Shown here: piece by piece, positions 42,476 through 51,541 of the stretch
Numbering within the stretch: the first letter of the stretch is position 1
How the letters are laid out: every line of letters starts with the position of its first letter
Origin: JADJLQ01 sp038251405
GTDB taxonomy: Bacteria > Bacteroidota > Bacteroidia > Chitinophagales > Saprospiraceae
Direction of reading: 5' to 3'
Assembly (NCBI GenBank): GCA_038251405.1
Contig: JBBSBH010000017.1
Span: 1 to 64,000, forward strand
DNA: 64,000 nt
Translations under genes and position numbers: made by a program
Notes under the pieces: generated by a model
The model's input: only the letters and a program-made list of their open reading frames with translations
Told to the model about the DNA's origin: nothing
Databases searched by the model: none

Positions 42476-43522
42476 TTACAATTCTAGTAAAATTTTTATA
42501 CAATTATCCAACTTTTTATCGAAAATCTCATATGCATTTACTCCTTCTGAAAGTTTCAATCGATGAGTAAATATTTTAGAAAGCAAGGATTTATTCTTCG
42601 AAATAATGGGCAAAATTTCCGGCATCAAAGATCTGGCCGGGCATCTTCCACTTTTATAAGTTACATTTTTATTGTAGACATCAGCTGGTTTAAAAACAAA
42701 ATAATCAGTAGTATGCACACCGATGGTGCTGATGATTCCCCCAGGTCTTACCAGGTCAAAGGCCAGTTGTTGCGCTGATTCATTACCTACGGCTTCTATG
42801 ATTACATCAGCGCCACGGCCTTCAGTATGCTCTTTAATTATATCAAGTGTATCATCTTTCAAATTCAGAGGAATTCCTCCAAATAACTTTGCTGCGTTTA
42901 ACCTGTATTCTACGCTATCAATACTAAAAACTTTTTTGGCGCCCAATTGAAATGCACTAAATGTAGCTAATAAGCCTACTGGTCCACATCCAACCACTAC
43001 TACTATATCATCATTTTTTATCTCCCCTGATTTTGCTCCAAAATATCCTGTACTTAGAATATCACCTGCTAAAATGGCCTCGTCAGGATTTAAATCATAT
43101 GATCTGTAATCAAGTAAGGTAGATTCAGCCATGGGTACTCGTACATACTCTGCTTGGGCACCTTGCAATCCAACTCCATTTTCGCGCCAACCATATATTT
43201 GATTGTGGATGCATCTTGCACTTAGGCCACGGAAGCAATAGAAACAGGTCCCACAGGTCGTGGTAAATGGACTAACCACTTTATCTCCTTTTCTAAGTGA
43301 TTTCACATTTGATCCAATTTCGATTATTTCGCCGGTAAACTCATGACCCATACAGGTGTGAAGATCTATACCCGTCTCTCTTCCATGATAAATATGCAAG
43401 TCTGATCCGCAAATGGCACATGCATCTACTTTAACAATTACATCATCGGGGACTTCGATGTGGGGATCGGGTATCGATTCATAGGTAATCGATTTTATGC
43501 CGGTAAAGGTGAGCGCTTTCAT
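42476..43522 (-). CDS. Zinc-dependent alcohol dehydrogenase (MDR family)
   Basis: 348 residues. Catalytic zinc ligands are visible: CAICGSD (35-41, Cys38) and MGHEFTGE (His60, Glu61). The structural zinc lobe is CGTCFYCFRGLSARC, with four Cys. The NAD(P)-binding motif GCGPVGLLA lies at about 178-186. The closest described types are glutathione-independent formaldehyde, threonine or sorbitol dehydrogenase-like enzymes of the MDR superfamily; the substrate is not evident. No -7 box recognised upstream. Confidence 0.88.
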   Translation of the reverse strand: MKALTFTGIKSITYESIPDPHIEVPDDVIVKVDACAICGSDLHIYHGRETGIDLHTCMGHEFTGEIIEIGSNVKSLRKGDKVVSPFTTTCGTCFYCFRGLSARCIHNQIYGWRENGVGLQGAQAEYVRVPMAESTLLDYRSYDLNPDEAILAGDILSTGYFGAKSGEIKNDDIVVVVGCGPVGLLATFSAFQLGAKKVFSIDSVEYRLNAAKLFGGIPLNLKDDTLDIIKEHTEGRGADVIIEAVGNESAQQLAFDLVRPGGIISTIGVHTTDYFVFKPADVYNKNVTYKSGRCPARSLMPEILPIISKNKSLLSKIFTHRLKLSEGVNAYEIFDKKLDNCIKILLEL

Positions 43523-43556
43523 TATTTTACAAATAATCCTTTAAAAAATAAATATA

Positions 43557-44087
43557 TCAGAATGCTTTTAATTGCATGTCATTTATGATAGCTACATCAC
43601 CTTTTTGCTTTATGACAATTACTCCATTTGACAATGCATTTTCTGCCACATCCTTAGGAAAGGATAAGCCTCCCATACCCAAATAAATAGTATGATTTTT
43701 ATATTGAGGGAATAGTCTTCTGAAAGAAACTAATTTTTTATTAATCAATTTATCTACATCTCCCGGGTGTACTTTGTGTTTTGTTTCTATAATAGCAATG
43801 CTAGATCCATTATATAAAACGATATCAAACTCATCAGTAATCTTATTTCTGGTACTGGTCACATTTGCAGCGATAGAATCAAATTTAATATTACCTAACT
43901 GCATTCTATCTTTTAGAGCATTAAAGAAAAACGCTTCTGTTACACTTCCAAGATTCACACCAATTCCATGAAGCATATCCCTTGTCACTTTTAGCTTACT
44001 ATCTGTTTTTGCCAATTGGGCATCTGTTTTTATTTGAGACGCTGTGAGTTGTTCAATTAATTTTTCTATTTGGGCTATTCGACTCAT
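43557..44087 (-). CDS. PD-(D/E)XK nuclease-like protein (DUF3782-like)
   Basis: 176 residues. An N-terminal coiled coil with near-repeats TASQIKTDAQLAKTDSKL (about 14-31) leads into a compact alpha/beta domain. That domain has EFDIVLYN, then AIIETKHK, matching the D-x(n)-E-x-K active site of PD-(D/E)XK nucleases, and a preceding helix Glu (GSVTEAFFFNAL). Proteins of this DUF are common and uncharacterised; DNA binding or cleavage is possible. A TAACTTTG box ends 4 nt before its ATG. It is divergent from the oxidoreductase gene at 44189. Confidence 0.78.
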   Translation of the reverse strand: MSRIAQIEKLIEQLTASQIKTDAQLAKTDSKLKVTRDMLHGIGVNLGSVTEAFFFNALKDRMQLGNIKFDSIAANVTSTRNKITDEFDIVLYNGSSIAIIETKHKVHPGDVDKLINKKLVSFRRLFPQYKNHTIYLGMGGLSFPKDVAENALSNGVIVIKQKGDVAIINDMQLKAF

Positions 44088-44091
44088 ATAG

Positions 44092-44099
44092 CAAAGTTA
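44092..44099 (-). promoter_or_regulatory. Candidate -7 box TAACTTTG
   Basis: Exact TAnnTTTG match 4 nt before the ATG at 44087. Confidence 0.45.
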
Positions 44100-44175
44100 C
44101 GCTAAAATCAAGATGCTCCTGAAGGCTTTTCAGTTTTAAATGCAATTTATATTTGAAACTTTTAATCAATATTGA

Positions 44176-44183
44176 TACATTTG
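44176..44183 (+). promoter_or_regulatory. Candidate -7 box TACATTTG for the sugar cluster
   Basis: Exact TAnnTTTG match 5 nt before the ATG at 44189, with a TTTG 20 nt further upstream that may be the -33 element. Confidence 0.5.
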
Positions 44184-44188
44184 AAACT

Positions 44189-45508
44189 ATGAATAAATTA
44201 AATCGAAGAAAATTTGTAAAACAAACCAGTGCTTTTGCTGGTGTTAGCATATTACCATTCTCCATATTTGGAAAAAATGCTCCATCTAATAAGATCGTAT
44301 TAGCGGTAGCCGGTGTTAATAGCCGGGGTGCCTGGCATGCCGAATATTTTTCAAAACTTCAAAATGTAGAAGTTGCCTATCTATGCGATGTAGAAGATGG
44401 CGCCATTGCCAATGGCTTGAAAGCAATGTCCTTTACTGGTAAAAAACCTGGGATAATAAAGGATTATAGAAAACTCGTAGGGATGAAAGATATCGATGCT
44501 ATATCCATAGCTATGCCCGATCATTGGCATACTCCTGCAGCCATCATGGGCGTAGCCCATGGGAAACACGTATATGTAGAAAAACCTTGTGGATTTAATC
44601 CGGGAGAAGGTGAGCTGCTTACTATGGCGTCCAAAAAATATAAGCCTTTAATACAAATGGGAAATCAAAGAAGATCTTACCCTACTTTGCAAGATGCGGT
44701 AAAAAGAGTAAAAGAGGGATTGATAGGAAATCCATACCTGGTAAAAGCATGGTATACCAATAAAAGAAAACCAATAGGTATAGGTAAAAAAGTAGCCGTC
44801 CCAGCTACATTAGATTATGAATTGTGGCAAGGGCCTGCTCCGCGGATTCCGTATCAAGACAATTTAATTCATTACAACTGGCATTGGTTTTGGCATTGGG
44901 GTACAGGTGAGGCATGTAATAATGGCACCCATGAAGTAGATTGTGCAAGGTGGTTCCTGGGCGTTGATTATCCTACCAAGGTAAGCTCTACAGGTGGCAG
45001 ATATGCCTATAAAGATGATTGGCAGACGCCTGATACACAAATGGCAGGTTGGGAGTTTGATGGTGGAAAAAGTATTGTATGGGAAGGTCGTAGCTGCAAT
45101 GATTATCAAATCGAAGGAAGTGGCCGTGGATTTATGGTATTTGGCACTAAAGGCACATTAGTAAATGATGGAGCCGGATCTTATAAAGTATATGATCTTG
45201 ACAATAAATTGATTGATACGGTCGACGCCAATGTAAAAGCAGATGCCTCTAATACGGTAAGTCCTGCAGCAGAATTAGATAAATTACATCTCGAAAATTT
45301 TGCCGAAGCTATTCGTGGTAATACAAAAATAAATTCTCCTATTTCTGACGCTTCAAAAAGCGTATTGCTCTGCCACCTGGCTAATATATCTCATAGGGTA
45401 GGCAATACGTTACATTGTGATTCCAGTAATGGGCATATAAAAAATGATGTTGCTGCTATGAAGCTATGGAATAGATCATATGAGAAAGGTTGGGAGCCTA
45501 AAGTATAA
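44189..45508 (+). CDS. Gfo/Idh/MocA family oxidoreductase, Tat-exported type
   Basis: 439 residues from ATG 44189; the ATG at 44153 lies upstream of the promoter box. The N-terminus NRRKFVKQTSAFAGVSILPF is a Tat-like signal. The NAD-binding fold has VLAVAGVNSRGAWHAEYF (the G-x-N-x-RG loop) and the family motif HVYVEKPCGFNPGE. The C-terminal domain shows the GTGEACNNGTHEVDCARWFLG stretch (G-x-H-xx-D). These periplasmic members act on sugars or inositol-like compounds. It sits upstream of a symporter and a GH1 enzyme, suggesting sugar oxidation or epimerisation in glycoside use. Confidence 0.88.
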   Translation: MNKLNRRKFVKQTSAFAGVSILPFSIFGKNAPSNKIVLAVAGVNSRGAWHAEYFSKLQNVEVAYLCDVEDGAIANGLKAMSFTGKKPGIIKDYRKLVGMKDIDAISIAMPDHWHTPAAIMGVAHGKHVYVEKPCGFNPGEGELLTMASKKYKPLIQMGNQRRSYPTLQDAVKRVKEGLIGNPYLVKAWYTNKRKPIGIGKKVAVPATLDYELWQGPAPRIPYQDNLIHYNWHWFWHWGTGEACNNGTHEVDCARWFLGVDYPTKVSSTGGRYAYKDDWQTPDTQMAGWEFDGGKSIVWEGRSCNDYQIEGSGRGFMVFGTKGTLVNDGAGSYKVYDLDNKLIDTVDANVKADASNTVSPAAELDKLHLENFAEAIRGNTKINSPISDASKSVLLCHLANISHRVGNTLHCDSSNGHIKNDVAAMKLWNRSYEKGWEPKV

Positions 45509-45688
45509 TTTTCTGTATACCAGACTACCTGAGACTGATTCAGATTACCTCCCTTTGCTTCTTAGGCTTGGATAACATATATGGGGCTATAGTTCTTTTT
45601 TATCCAAATCTACCACAGTATTGATAAGTATGAGGTTTATTCATAGCATAGGTTATTTTTATCTCTTTGTTGATTAAAATAGCCTTTT

Positions 45689-47524
45689 ATGAAAATCTCT
45701 ACTATTGATTTAGCCATCATACTTCTCTACCTAAGCGCTACCGTAGTAATCGGATTATTACTTCGAAAGCGTGCATCCAAGAGCAAGGAAAATTATATGC
45801 TTGGAGGAAACACACTGCCATGGTATTTGCTGGGACTGTCAAATGCATCAGGTATGTTTGATATATCTGGTACAGTGTGGCTGGTCACATTACTATTTGT
45901 ATACGGTATCAAAAGCATTTGGTTGCCCTGGCTCTGGCCAGTATTTAACCAGATATTTTTAATGATCTACCTCTCTATTTGGCTCAGAAGATCTGGAGTT
46001 TCCACCGGGGCAGAATGGCTGACTACCAGATTTAGTGGTAGAGGAGCGCTTCAATCGCACATGATCATTGTGATTTTCGCTATTGTACTGGGACTCGGAT
46101 ATTTAGCTTATGGATTTATAGGTATTGGAAAGTTTATTGAAATATTTATTCCATGGGATGTCGTATCGGCCTATGTTCCTTTCCATGTGTCTCCTGAATA
46201 TGTGCCCCATTTTTACGGAATTTGCTTTACTCTATTTGCTATTTTTTATAGCCTTATTGGAGGAATGTTAAGCATTGTTTGGGCAGATGTAATTCAATAT
46301 TCATTGATGGCCATATCAGGAGTAATCATAGGAATAATTGCTATGATGGCCATGGCCAAACATAATTTGGTAGTACCGGAATCCTGGACTAATCCATTTT
46401 TTGGTGGTAAGTTAAACTTAGACTGGAGCAATATTATCTCGGAAGTAAATGGAAAAATCTCAAGCGATGGGTACGAGATATTCAATCTCTTCAGTATTTT
46501 TTTTACGATGATGCTTTTCAAAGGGATATTGGTATCATTCGCCGGACCGGCCCCTACTTATGACATGCAAAAAATCTTATCTACCAAATCTCCCCGCGAA
46601 GCAGCATTGATGAGTGGTTCTGTAAGTCTGATCCTTATGCCTTTCCGTTACTTTATGATCGCTGGTTTTGCCGTATTGGCTTTAATATTTTACAACCAAT
46701 TAAATTTAAATGGAACAAATGGGGTAATTGACTTTGAGCAAATACTTCCGGCTGCCATCAGTCAGTTCGTCCCTGTAGGATTGATGGGTATATTATTAGC
46801 TGGTTTGATTGCCGCTTTCATGGGCACTTTCGCTGGTACACTAAACGCTACCCAAGCTTACCTTGTCAATGATATATACCTCAAATTCATAAATCCAAAA
46901 GCAGATAATGTAAAGATCAAGTCTATCAATTGGCTTGTAGGCATCATCATGGTTTTGATCAGTTTTGTAATTGGATTCTTCGCAAAGGATGTAAATGATA
47001 TCCTTCAGTGGATCGTATCAGCAGCTTATGGATCATACGTGGTCTCCAATGTATTGAAATGGTATTGGTGGCGATTTAACGGTTCAGGATTTTTCTGGGG
47101 CATGGTGGGTGGATTGATCTGCGCACTATCATTTAGATTTATTTTCGCAGGTGTCTTAGATCTGAAAACTTTTCCTTTGATGTTATTGATTTCGGCCGTT
47201 TGTGCTATTATAGGCACTTATACTTCGCCCCCAACAGATGAAGAAACATTAAAGAGTTTTTATAAAAATATCAGACCCTGGGGCTTTTGGAAACCCGTTC
47301 ATGAAAAAGTCGTGGCCGAAAATCCCGGGTTTGTTGGCAATAAAGAGTTTAAACGGGATATGTTTAATGTAGTTATAGGTATTATTTGGCAAACTTGCCT
47401 GGTAGTATTCCCGATTTATCTTGTTTTATTAAAAACCGTTCCATTTATGATTTCATTGGGCATTGCTATCCTTTGTACCATTATTTTAAAGAAAAATTGG
47501 TATGATAAATTACCCAATGACTAA
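45689..47524 (+). CDS. Sodium:solute symporter (SSS/SLC5 family)
   Basis: 611 residues with about 13-15 membrane helices. The start IDLAIILLYLSATVVIGLLL and the motif RASKSKENYMLGGNTLPWYL (about 27-47: the S-x-E-x-Y-x-LGG part) are typical of the SSS family, as are the GASN-like LSNASGMFDISGT and the central IAAFMGTFAGTLNATQAYL. It should co-import a sugar or similar solute with sodium. The neighbours, a Gfo/Idh/MocA enzyme and a GH1 glucosidase 47 nt downstream, point to a sugar or glycoside. Confidence 0.9.
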   Translation: MKISTIDLAIILLYLSATVVIGLLLRKRASKSKENYMLGGNTLPWYLLGLSNASGMFDISGTVWLVTLLFVYGIKSIWLPWLWPVFNQIFLMIYLSIWLRRSGVSTGAEWLTTRFSGRGALQSHMIIVIFAIVLGLGYLAYGFIGIGKFIEIFIPWDVVSAYVPFHVSPEYVPHFYGICFTLFAIFYSLIGGMLSIVWADVIQYSLMAISGVIIGIIAMMAMAKHNLVVPESWTNPFFGGKLNLDWSNIISEVNGKISSDGYEIFNLFSIFFTMMLFKGILVSFAGPAPTYDMQKILSTKSPREAALMSGSVSLILMPFRYFMIAGFAVLALIFYNQLNLNGTNGVIDFEQILPAAISQFVPVGLMGILLAGLIAAFMGTFAGTLNATQAYLVNDIYLKFINPKADNVKIKSINWLVGIIMVLISFVIGFFAKDVNDILQWIVSAAYGSYVVSNVLKWYWWRFNGSGFFWGMVGGLICALSFRFIFAGVLDLKTFPLMLLISAVCAIIGTYTSPPTDEETLKSFYKNIRPWGFWKPVHEKVVAENPGFVGNKEFKRDMFNVVIGIIWQTCLVVFPIYLVLLKTVPFMISLGIAILCTIILKKNWYDKLPND

Positions 47525-47570
47525 TGCTAAAGCCGAATACAAATCTACCACAGTTTGAATTTTTTAATCA

Positions 47571-48953
47571 ATGAATAATAAATTTCCCGACGATTTTATC
47601 TGGGGCGGTGCTACTTCCTCATATCAAATAGAGGGAGCATGGAATGAAAATGGAAAAGGTCCTTCCATCTGGGATGTATTTACTATGATCCCCGGAAAAG
47701 TAAAAAATTTTGAAAATGGGAATATAGCCTGCGATCATGTGCATCGATACAAAGAAGATGTAGCATTGATGAAATCACTTGGACTAAAAGCGTACCGATT
47801 TTCGATTTCGTGGCCTCGTGTATTGCCTGCAGGAAGAGGTGAGGTTAATCTTAGAGGCATAGAGTTTTACCATAATTTAATCGATGAATTATTAGCCCAT
47901 GATATAGAACCGTGGATCACGCTTTATCATTGGGACCTGCCTGCAGCTTTGGAATTTGAAATAAATGGATGGCTGGGTGAAGAGATTTCGGATCTCTTCG
48001 CAGCGTATGCAGACCTTTGTTTTAAACATTTTGGTGACCGGGTAAAAAATTGGATTACTATCAATGAAGCATGGGTGGTAGCGATCCTGGGATATGGTCA
48101 TGGTGTATTTGCACCCGGGAAGAAATCAAATGACTTACCCTATATAGCCGGGCACCATTTGATATTGGCTCATGCTAAAGCAGTACAAGTGTATCGCGAA
48201 AAATATCAGCCTACCCAAAAAGGAAAAATTGGCATTACTAATAATTGTGACTGGCGTGAGCCCCTTTCAGAAAGTACAAAAGATAGTGAAGCGGCTCAGC
48301 GGGCATTGGAGTTTTTTCTGGCCTGGTTTGCTGATCCTATTTACAAAGGTGATTATCCCCGGGTAATGAAAGACCGACTAGGTAATCGCTTACCTTCTTT
48401 TACTCAAGAAGAAAAGCAAATGATCAAAGGCTCCTCTGATTTTTTCGGGCTCAATCATTATACTACTATGATGGCTGCTGCTGCTACAGAAAAGGATACT
48501 GGTAGTGTATATGGTAATGGTGGTTTGTCTGAAGATCAGGATGTGAATTTAAGTGTGGATCCTGCCTGGAAAATGACTAGCATGCAATGGGCCATAGTAC
48601 CCTGGGGCTGCAGAAAATTATTGCAATGGATAAGTGCTCGCTATGATCATCCAGAAATTATCATTACTGAAAATGGCTGTGCCTTCAATGAGGAATTAAT
48701 AGATGGTATAGTAGATGACGCTGATCGAATAGAATTTTTCAGAGGCTATTTATCCGAAATACAAAAAGCTATCGATTCAGGTGTACGCGTAAAAGGGTAT
48801 TTCATCTGGTCTTTGATGGACAATTTTGAATGGGCCCTTGGTTTTGATAAAAGATTTGGCATCACATATATCGATGAAAACTTAAACCGGATTCCAAAGG
48901 CAAGTGCGTACTGGTATAAAGAAGTAATTAGAAGTAATGGGCTGGCACTTTAA
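47571..48953 (+). CDS. GH1 family beta-glucosidase
   Basis: 460 residues, normal for GH1. The N-terminal signature FPDDFIWGGATSSYQIEGAW (5-24: F-x-WG-x-AT-x-SYQ-x-EG) is present. The acid/base Glu is in WITINEAW (about 165), and the nucleophile Glu is in IIITENGC (about 366). C-terminal YFIWSLMDNFEWALGFDKRFG is conserved. No signal peptide, so cytoplasmic. It would hydrolyse beta-glucosides or related disaccharides brought in by the preceding symporter. Confidence 0.95.
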   Translation: MNNKFPDDFIWGGATSSYQIEGAWNENGKGPSIWDVFTMIPGKVKNFENGNIACDHVHRYKEDVALMKSLGLKAYRFSISWPRVLPAGRGEVNLRGIEFYHNLIDELLAHDIEPWITLYHWDLPAALEFEINGWLGEEISDLFAAYADLCFKHFGDRVKNWITINEAWVVAILGYGHGVFAPGKKSNDLPYIAGHHLILAHAKAVQVYREKYQPTQKGKIGITNNCDWREPLSESTKDSEAAQRALEFFLAWFADPIYKGDYPRVMKDRLGNRLPSFTQEEKQMIKGSSDFFGLNHYTTMMAAAATEKDTGSVYGNGGLSEDQDVNLSVDPAWKMTSMQWAIVPWGCRKLLQWISARYDHPEIIITENGCAFNEELIDGIVDDADRIEFFRGYLSEIQKAIDSGVRVKGYFIWSLMDNFEWALGFDKRFGITYIDENLNRIPKASAYWYKEVIRSNGLAL

Positions 48954-49009
48954 AAGAATATCCATTTAAAGGAATAAGCAGTGCCGCCTATAAAATTGTT
49001 TTCAGCATT

Positions 49010-49030
49010 TGTATATACATTGTATGTTTG
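49010..49030 (+). promoter_or_regulatory. mazEF promoter/operator candidate
   Basis: A TATGTTTG box (49023-49030) ends 6 nt before the mazE ATG. Just upstream is the palindrome TGTATATACA (49010-49019), a plausible MazE-MazF autoregulatory site. Confidence 0.45.
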
Positions 49031-49036
49031 CGATCT

Positions 49037-49267
49037 ATGAAAACAACAGTCAATAAATGGGGTAATTCATTAGCCATTAGATTACCCAAGTCAATAACAG
49101 AAAAAATAGATATTCATGAAGGCTCTGTAATTGAACTCTCTGAGCTAGAAAATGGGATTTTAATTAAAAAAAGATCGAGAATTTATTCTTTAGAAGAAAT
49201 CGTTAAATCTTACTCAAAAGATTATCAGCCCGATAGCGATTGGAGCACTACAGATTCTACCTTCTGA
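49037..49267 (+). CDS. mazE: MazE-like antitoxin (AbrB/SpoVT fold)
   Basis: 76 residues from ATG 49037; a TTG at 49028 lies in the promoter box and is unlikely. KWGNSLAIRLPKSI (6-19) is the MazE DNA-binding signature, followed by a loop with EGSVIELSELENGILIKKR (cited by its E-G and LIKK motifs). The acidic, flexible C-terminal tail (SWSTTDSTF-like) would block MazF. Followed after 3 nt by mazF. Confidence 0.9.
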   Translation: MKTTVNKWGNSLAIRLPKSITEKIDIHEGSVIELSELENGILIKKRSRIYSLEEIVKSYSKDYQPDSDWSTTDSTF

Positions 49268-49270
49268 GCA

Positions 49271-49552
49271 ATGGTAACCAAAGAATATATTCCAGATCAG
49301 CTGGATATTATTATGATAGATTTGGATCCACAAATGGGCACAGAAATTGCTAAAGGAAGACCTTGTCTTGTTCTGAGTCCAAAAATTCTAAACAAGAAAA
49401 ATAATAGAATATTAGCTTGTCCCATTATTTCCGGTAGCCCAAAAAGTCTACTTCATATTATACTTCCAATTTCATTAAAAATTGTCCATCGAACTCTTTT
49501 ACTTGATCAGGCTAGATCGCTTGATTTTAAGAGCAGAAATGCAAAAAAATAG
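49271..49552 (+). CDS. mazF: MazF-like toxin, C-terminus cut by a frameshift in A7
   Basis: 93 residues: QLDIIMIDLDPQMGTEIAKGRPCLVLSP (10-37, with the E-x-AKGRPCLVLSP core), ILACPIISG, and LLLDQARSLDF, the MazF mRNA-interferase fold. The frame ends at TAG 49550 right after a run of seven A residues (49543-49549). One more A would continue as IDELADFAFYRYLIQ to a TAA at 49626, matching the usual MazF C-terminal helix. So this is a -1 frameshift allele or a sequencing error, or slippage restores it. The catalytic core is retained. Confidence 0.8.
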   Translation: MVTKEYIPDQLDIIMIDLDPQMGTEIAKGRPCLVLSPKILNKKNNRILACPIISGSPKSLLHIILPISLKIVHRTLLLDQARSLDFKSRNAKK

Positions 49553-49676
49553 ATGAATTAGCTGACTTTGCTTTTTATCGATATTTAATCCAGCAATTTT
49601 ATGAGATTATTAAACTCCAGGATTAAATTAAAAAATCCAAGTTCTACTTTTTCAAGGTTTCATTTTAAACCGATAT

Positions 49677-49945
49677 TTTGCATTAGAATTTCTATGCAAA
49701 ATCTAAGGTGTTGAAAATGAATTATTTATATTGATTTAAAATAGTAAGAAATAATTACATTTTCAAAACTCAGGTCTGATGACTCCAATAGTCGTATCAG
49801 ATCCATACGATAAATGTAGGGATGCTGATATTCATCATCCGCACTCATAGGAGGGTTAACCTCGATAAATAGTTGGTTTTCAATTCAACTATTTCATCGA
49901 CCGTTGGCAATTTTTGCTTCAGCAGCAAAAATTGGGTTAAAGACT
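49677..49945. repeat. Second nested-hairpin intergenic element
   Basis: Stems: TTTTGCAT/ATGCAAAA (49677-49701), TTGAAAATG with its partner near 49758-49766, TCTGAT/ATCAGA (about 49786-49803), GAGGGTTAACCTC (about 49851-49863), AATAGTTG/CAACTATT (about 49867-49892) and CAATTTTTGC/GCAAAAATTG (about 49908-49934). Several words repeat those of the element at 14927. The whole of 49627-50074 has no convincing gene. Confidence 0.65.
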
Positions 49946-50074
49946 TTGCCTTGGTTTCTTCCATTCATCGATTAGTACCTATTTTTGATAGAATATTTTA
50001 ACTTTCTCATTGATTTTCAATTAATCTTGTTTGAAAATTTATTCGCAGAAGATATATTTAAAAAGACGCTTGCC

Positions 50075-51496
50075 GTGAAAAGAATATTATTTGTAGGATT
50101 TTGGCTAATAACCTTAGCTTTTAATAGTACTGGTCAACAAATTTGGTCGTTGGAGCGATGTGTAGAGCATGCCCGTCAAAATAGTCTTGCCCTCAAACAA
50201 GATATGATAGGCGTGGAAAGAGCCCGCCTCTCAACCATCAGGGCTCAGCACAATCTCTATCCAAATCTTAGTGCAAATGTAAATTACAGAGTCAATTTTG
50301 GTCGAACTATTGACCCCACTACCAATGCTTTTGAAACCCAGTCAATTGGTCAGAGTAGTGAAGGTCTATCTACTGGAATGGTTTTGTTTAATGGCGGTGC
50401 TATTCGCAATGGAATTAGCCAATCAAAAATCAATTATGAGACTTCAAAACTCGATGTACAGCAGTTCTCTGATGATTTAGCATTAAGTGTAGTTCAGTAC
50501 TACCTGGCTATTTTGTTTGCCGAAGAAAGATTGGATAATGCGAGAATACAGGTGCAAACCACTACTCAACAACTAGATCAAATAGATAAGCTGATAAAAG
50601 CTGGCAGCAAGCCTGAAGGTGATCGGTTAGAAATACTAGCCCAGCAGGCCAGGGAAGAACAAAATATTATTACCTATCAAAACAATGCAAACTCCAATAA
50701 ATTAGCACTGAAACAACTGCTCAGATTACCTTCTGATGAAGATTTTAATATTTCAAGACCAAATCCAAATGCCTTACAGCCTTCTCTTAGTCAAGAGGAT
50801 ATAAATACTATTTTTGACTATGCTACTAATAACAGGGCTGATATGAAGTCAGCAGATCTAAAAGTAAAAAGTGCAGAACTAGGCGTAAAAATTCAAAAAG
50901 CTGCTTACTTGCCCACACTTACCATTGGTGGAAATTTGAACTCTGCATATTCCTCTCTGGGTAAAAGAATTACAGGTTTTAAAGAAGTAAAAACTCCGCT
51001 TAAAGTAGATTTTAATGGACAACAGGCAGTAATTGATATTTACAATGAATCTCCCATCACTGAAAAAAATCCATATTTCAATCAATTTAATCAAAACCTG
51101 GGTTATGGAGCAGGGCTGGGATTAAGTATTCCTATTTATAGTAATTACCTGGCCAAAAGCAATGTAAAAAATGCAGAATTAAATGTGGAATCAGCAAAGC
51201 TAACCAGTGAACAAAACAAGCAAGCTTTAAAAAACAATATTCAAACCGCATTGAATGATTACGAATCTGCGAAAAATAGTTACGAAGCATCAAAAAGGAC
51301 ATCTGCTGCCCAACAATTAGCATATAATAATACTAAAACGAAATTTGATCTGGGCTCAGCAAATACATTTGAATTGGTTTCGTCCAAAAATAGATTGGAC
51401 ATGGCCTTGGTGGAAGAAGTGCTTGCCCGGTATGACTTGATATTCAGGTCAAAAGTAATTGATTACTACATGGGAAGAAGTATCACTTTAAATTAA
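50075..51496 (+). CDS. TolC family outer-membrane efflux protein
   Basis: 473 residues from GTG 50075, chosen because it gives a clean signal peptide (KRILFVGFWLITLAFNSTGQ); an ATG at 49985 is in frame but yields an odd leader. Two OEP repeats of long Ala/Gln/Asn-rich helices are visible (ERARLSTIRAQHNLYPNL, QKAAYLPTLTIGGNLNSAY). It should form the outer-membrane tunnel for the HlyD-like adaptor encoded 45 nt downstream. No inner-membrane pump gene follows. Confidence 0.88.
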   Translation: MKRILFVGFWLITLAFNSTGQQIWSLERCVEHARQNSLALKQDMIGVERARLSTIRAQHNLYPNLSANVNYRVNFGRTIDPTTNAFETQSIGQSSEGLSTGMVLFNGGAIRNGISQSKINYETSKLDVQQFSDDLALSVVQYYLAILFAEERLDNARIQVQTTTQQLDQIDKLIKAGSKPEGDRLEILAQQAREEQNIITYQNNANSNKLALKQLLRLPSDEDFNISRPNPNALQPSLSQEDINTIFDYATNNRADMKSADLKVKSAELGVKIQKAAYLPTLTIGGNLNSAYSSLGKRITGFKEVKTPLKVDFNGQQAVIDIYNESPITEKNPYFNQFNQNLGYGAGLGLSIPIYSNYLAKSNVKNAELNVESAKLTSEQNKQALKNNIQTALNDYESAKNSYEASKRTSAAQQLAYNNTKTKFDLGSANTFELVSSKNRLDMALVEEVLARYDLIFRSKVIDYYMGRSITLN

Positions 51497-51541
51497 AAAC
51501 TGACTTAAAACCTATTGCTTAACAAATAATATCTGTAAAAA

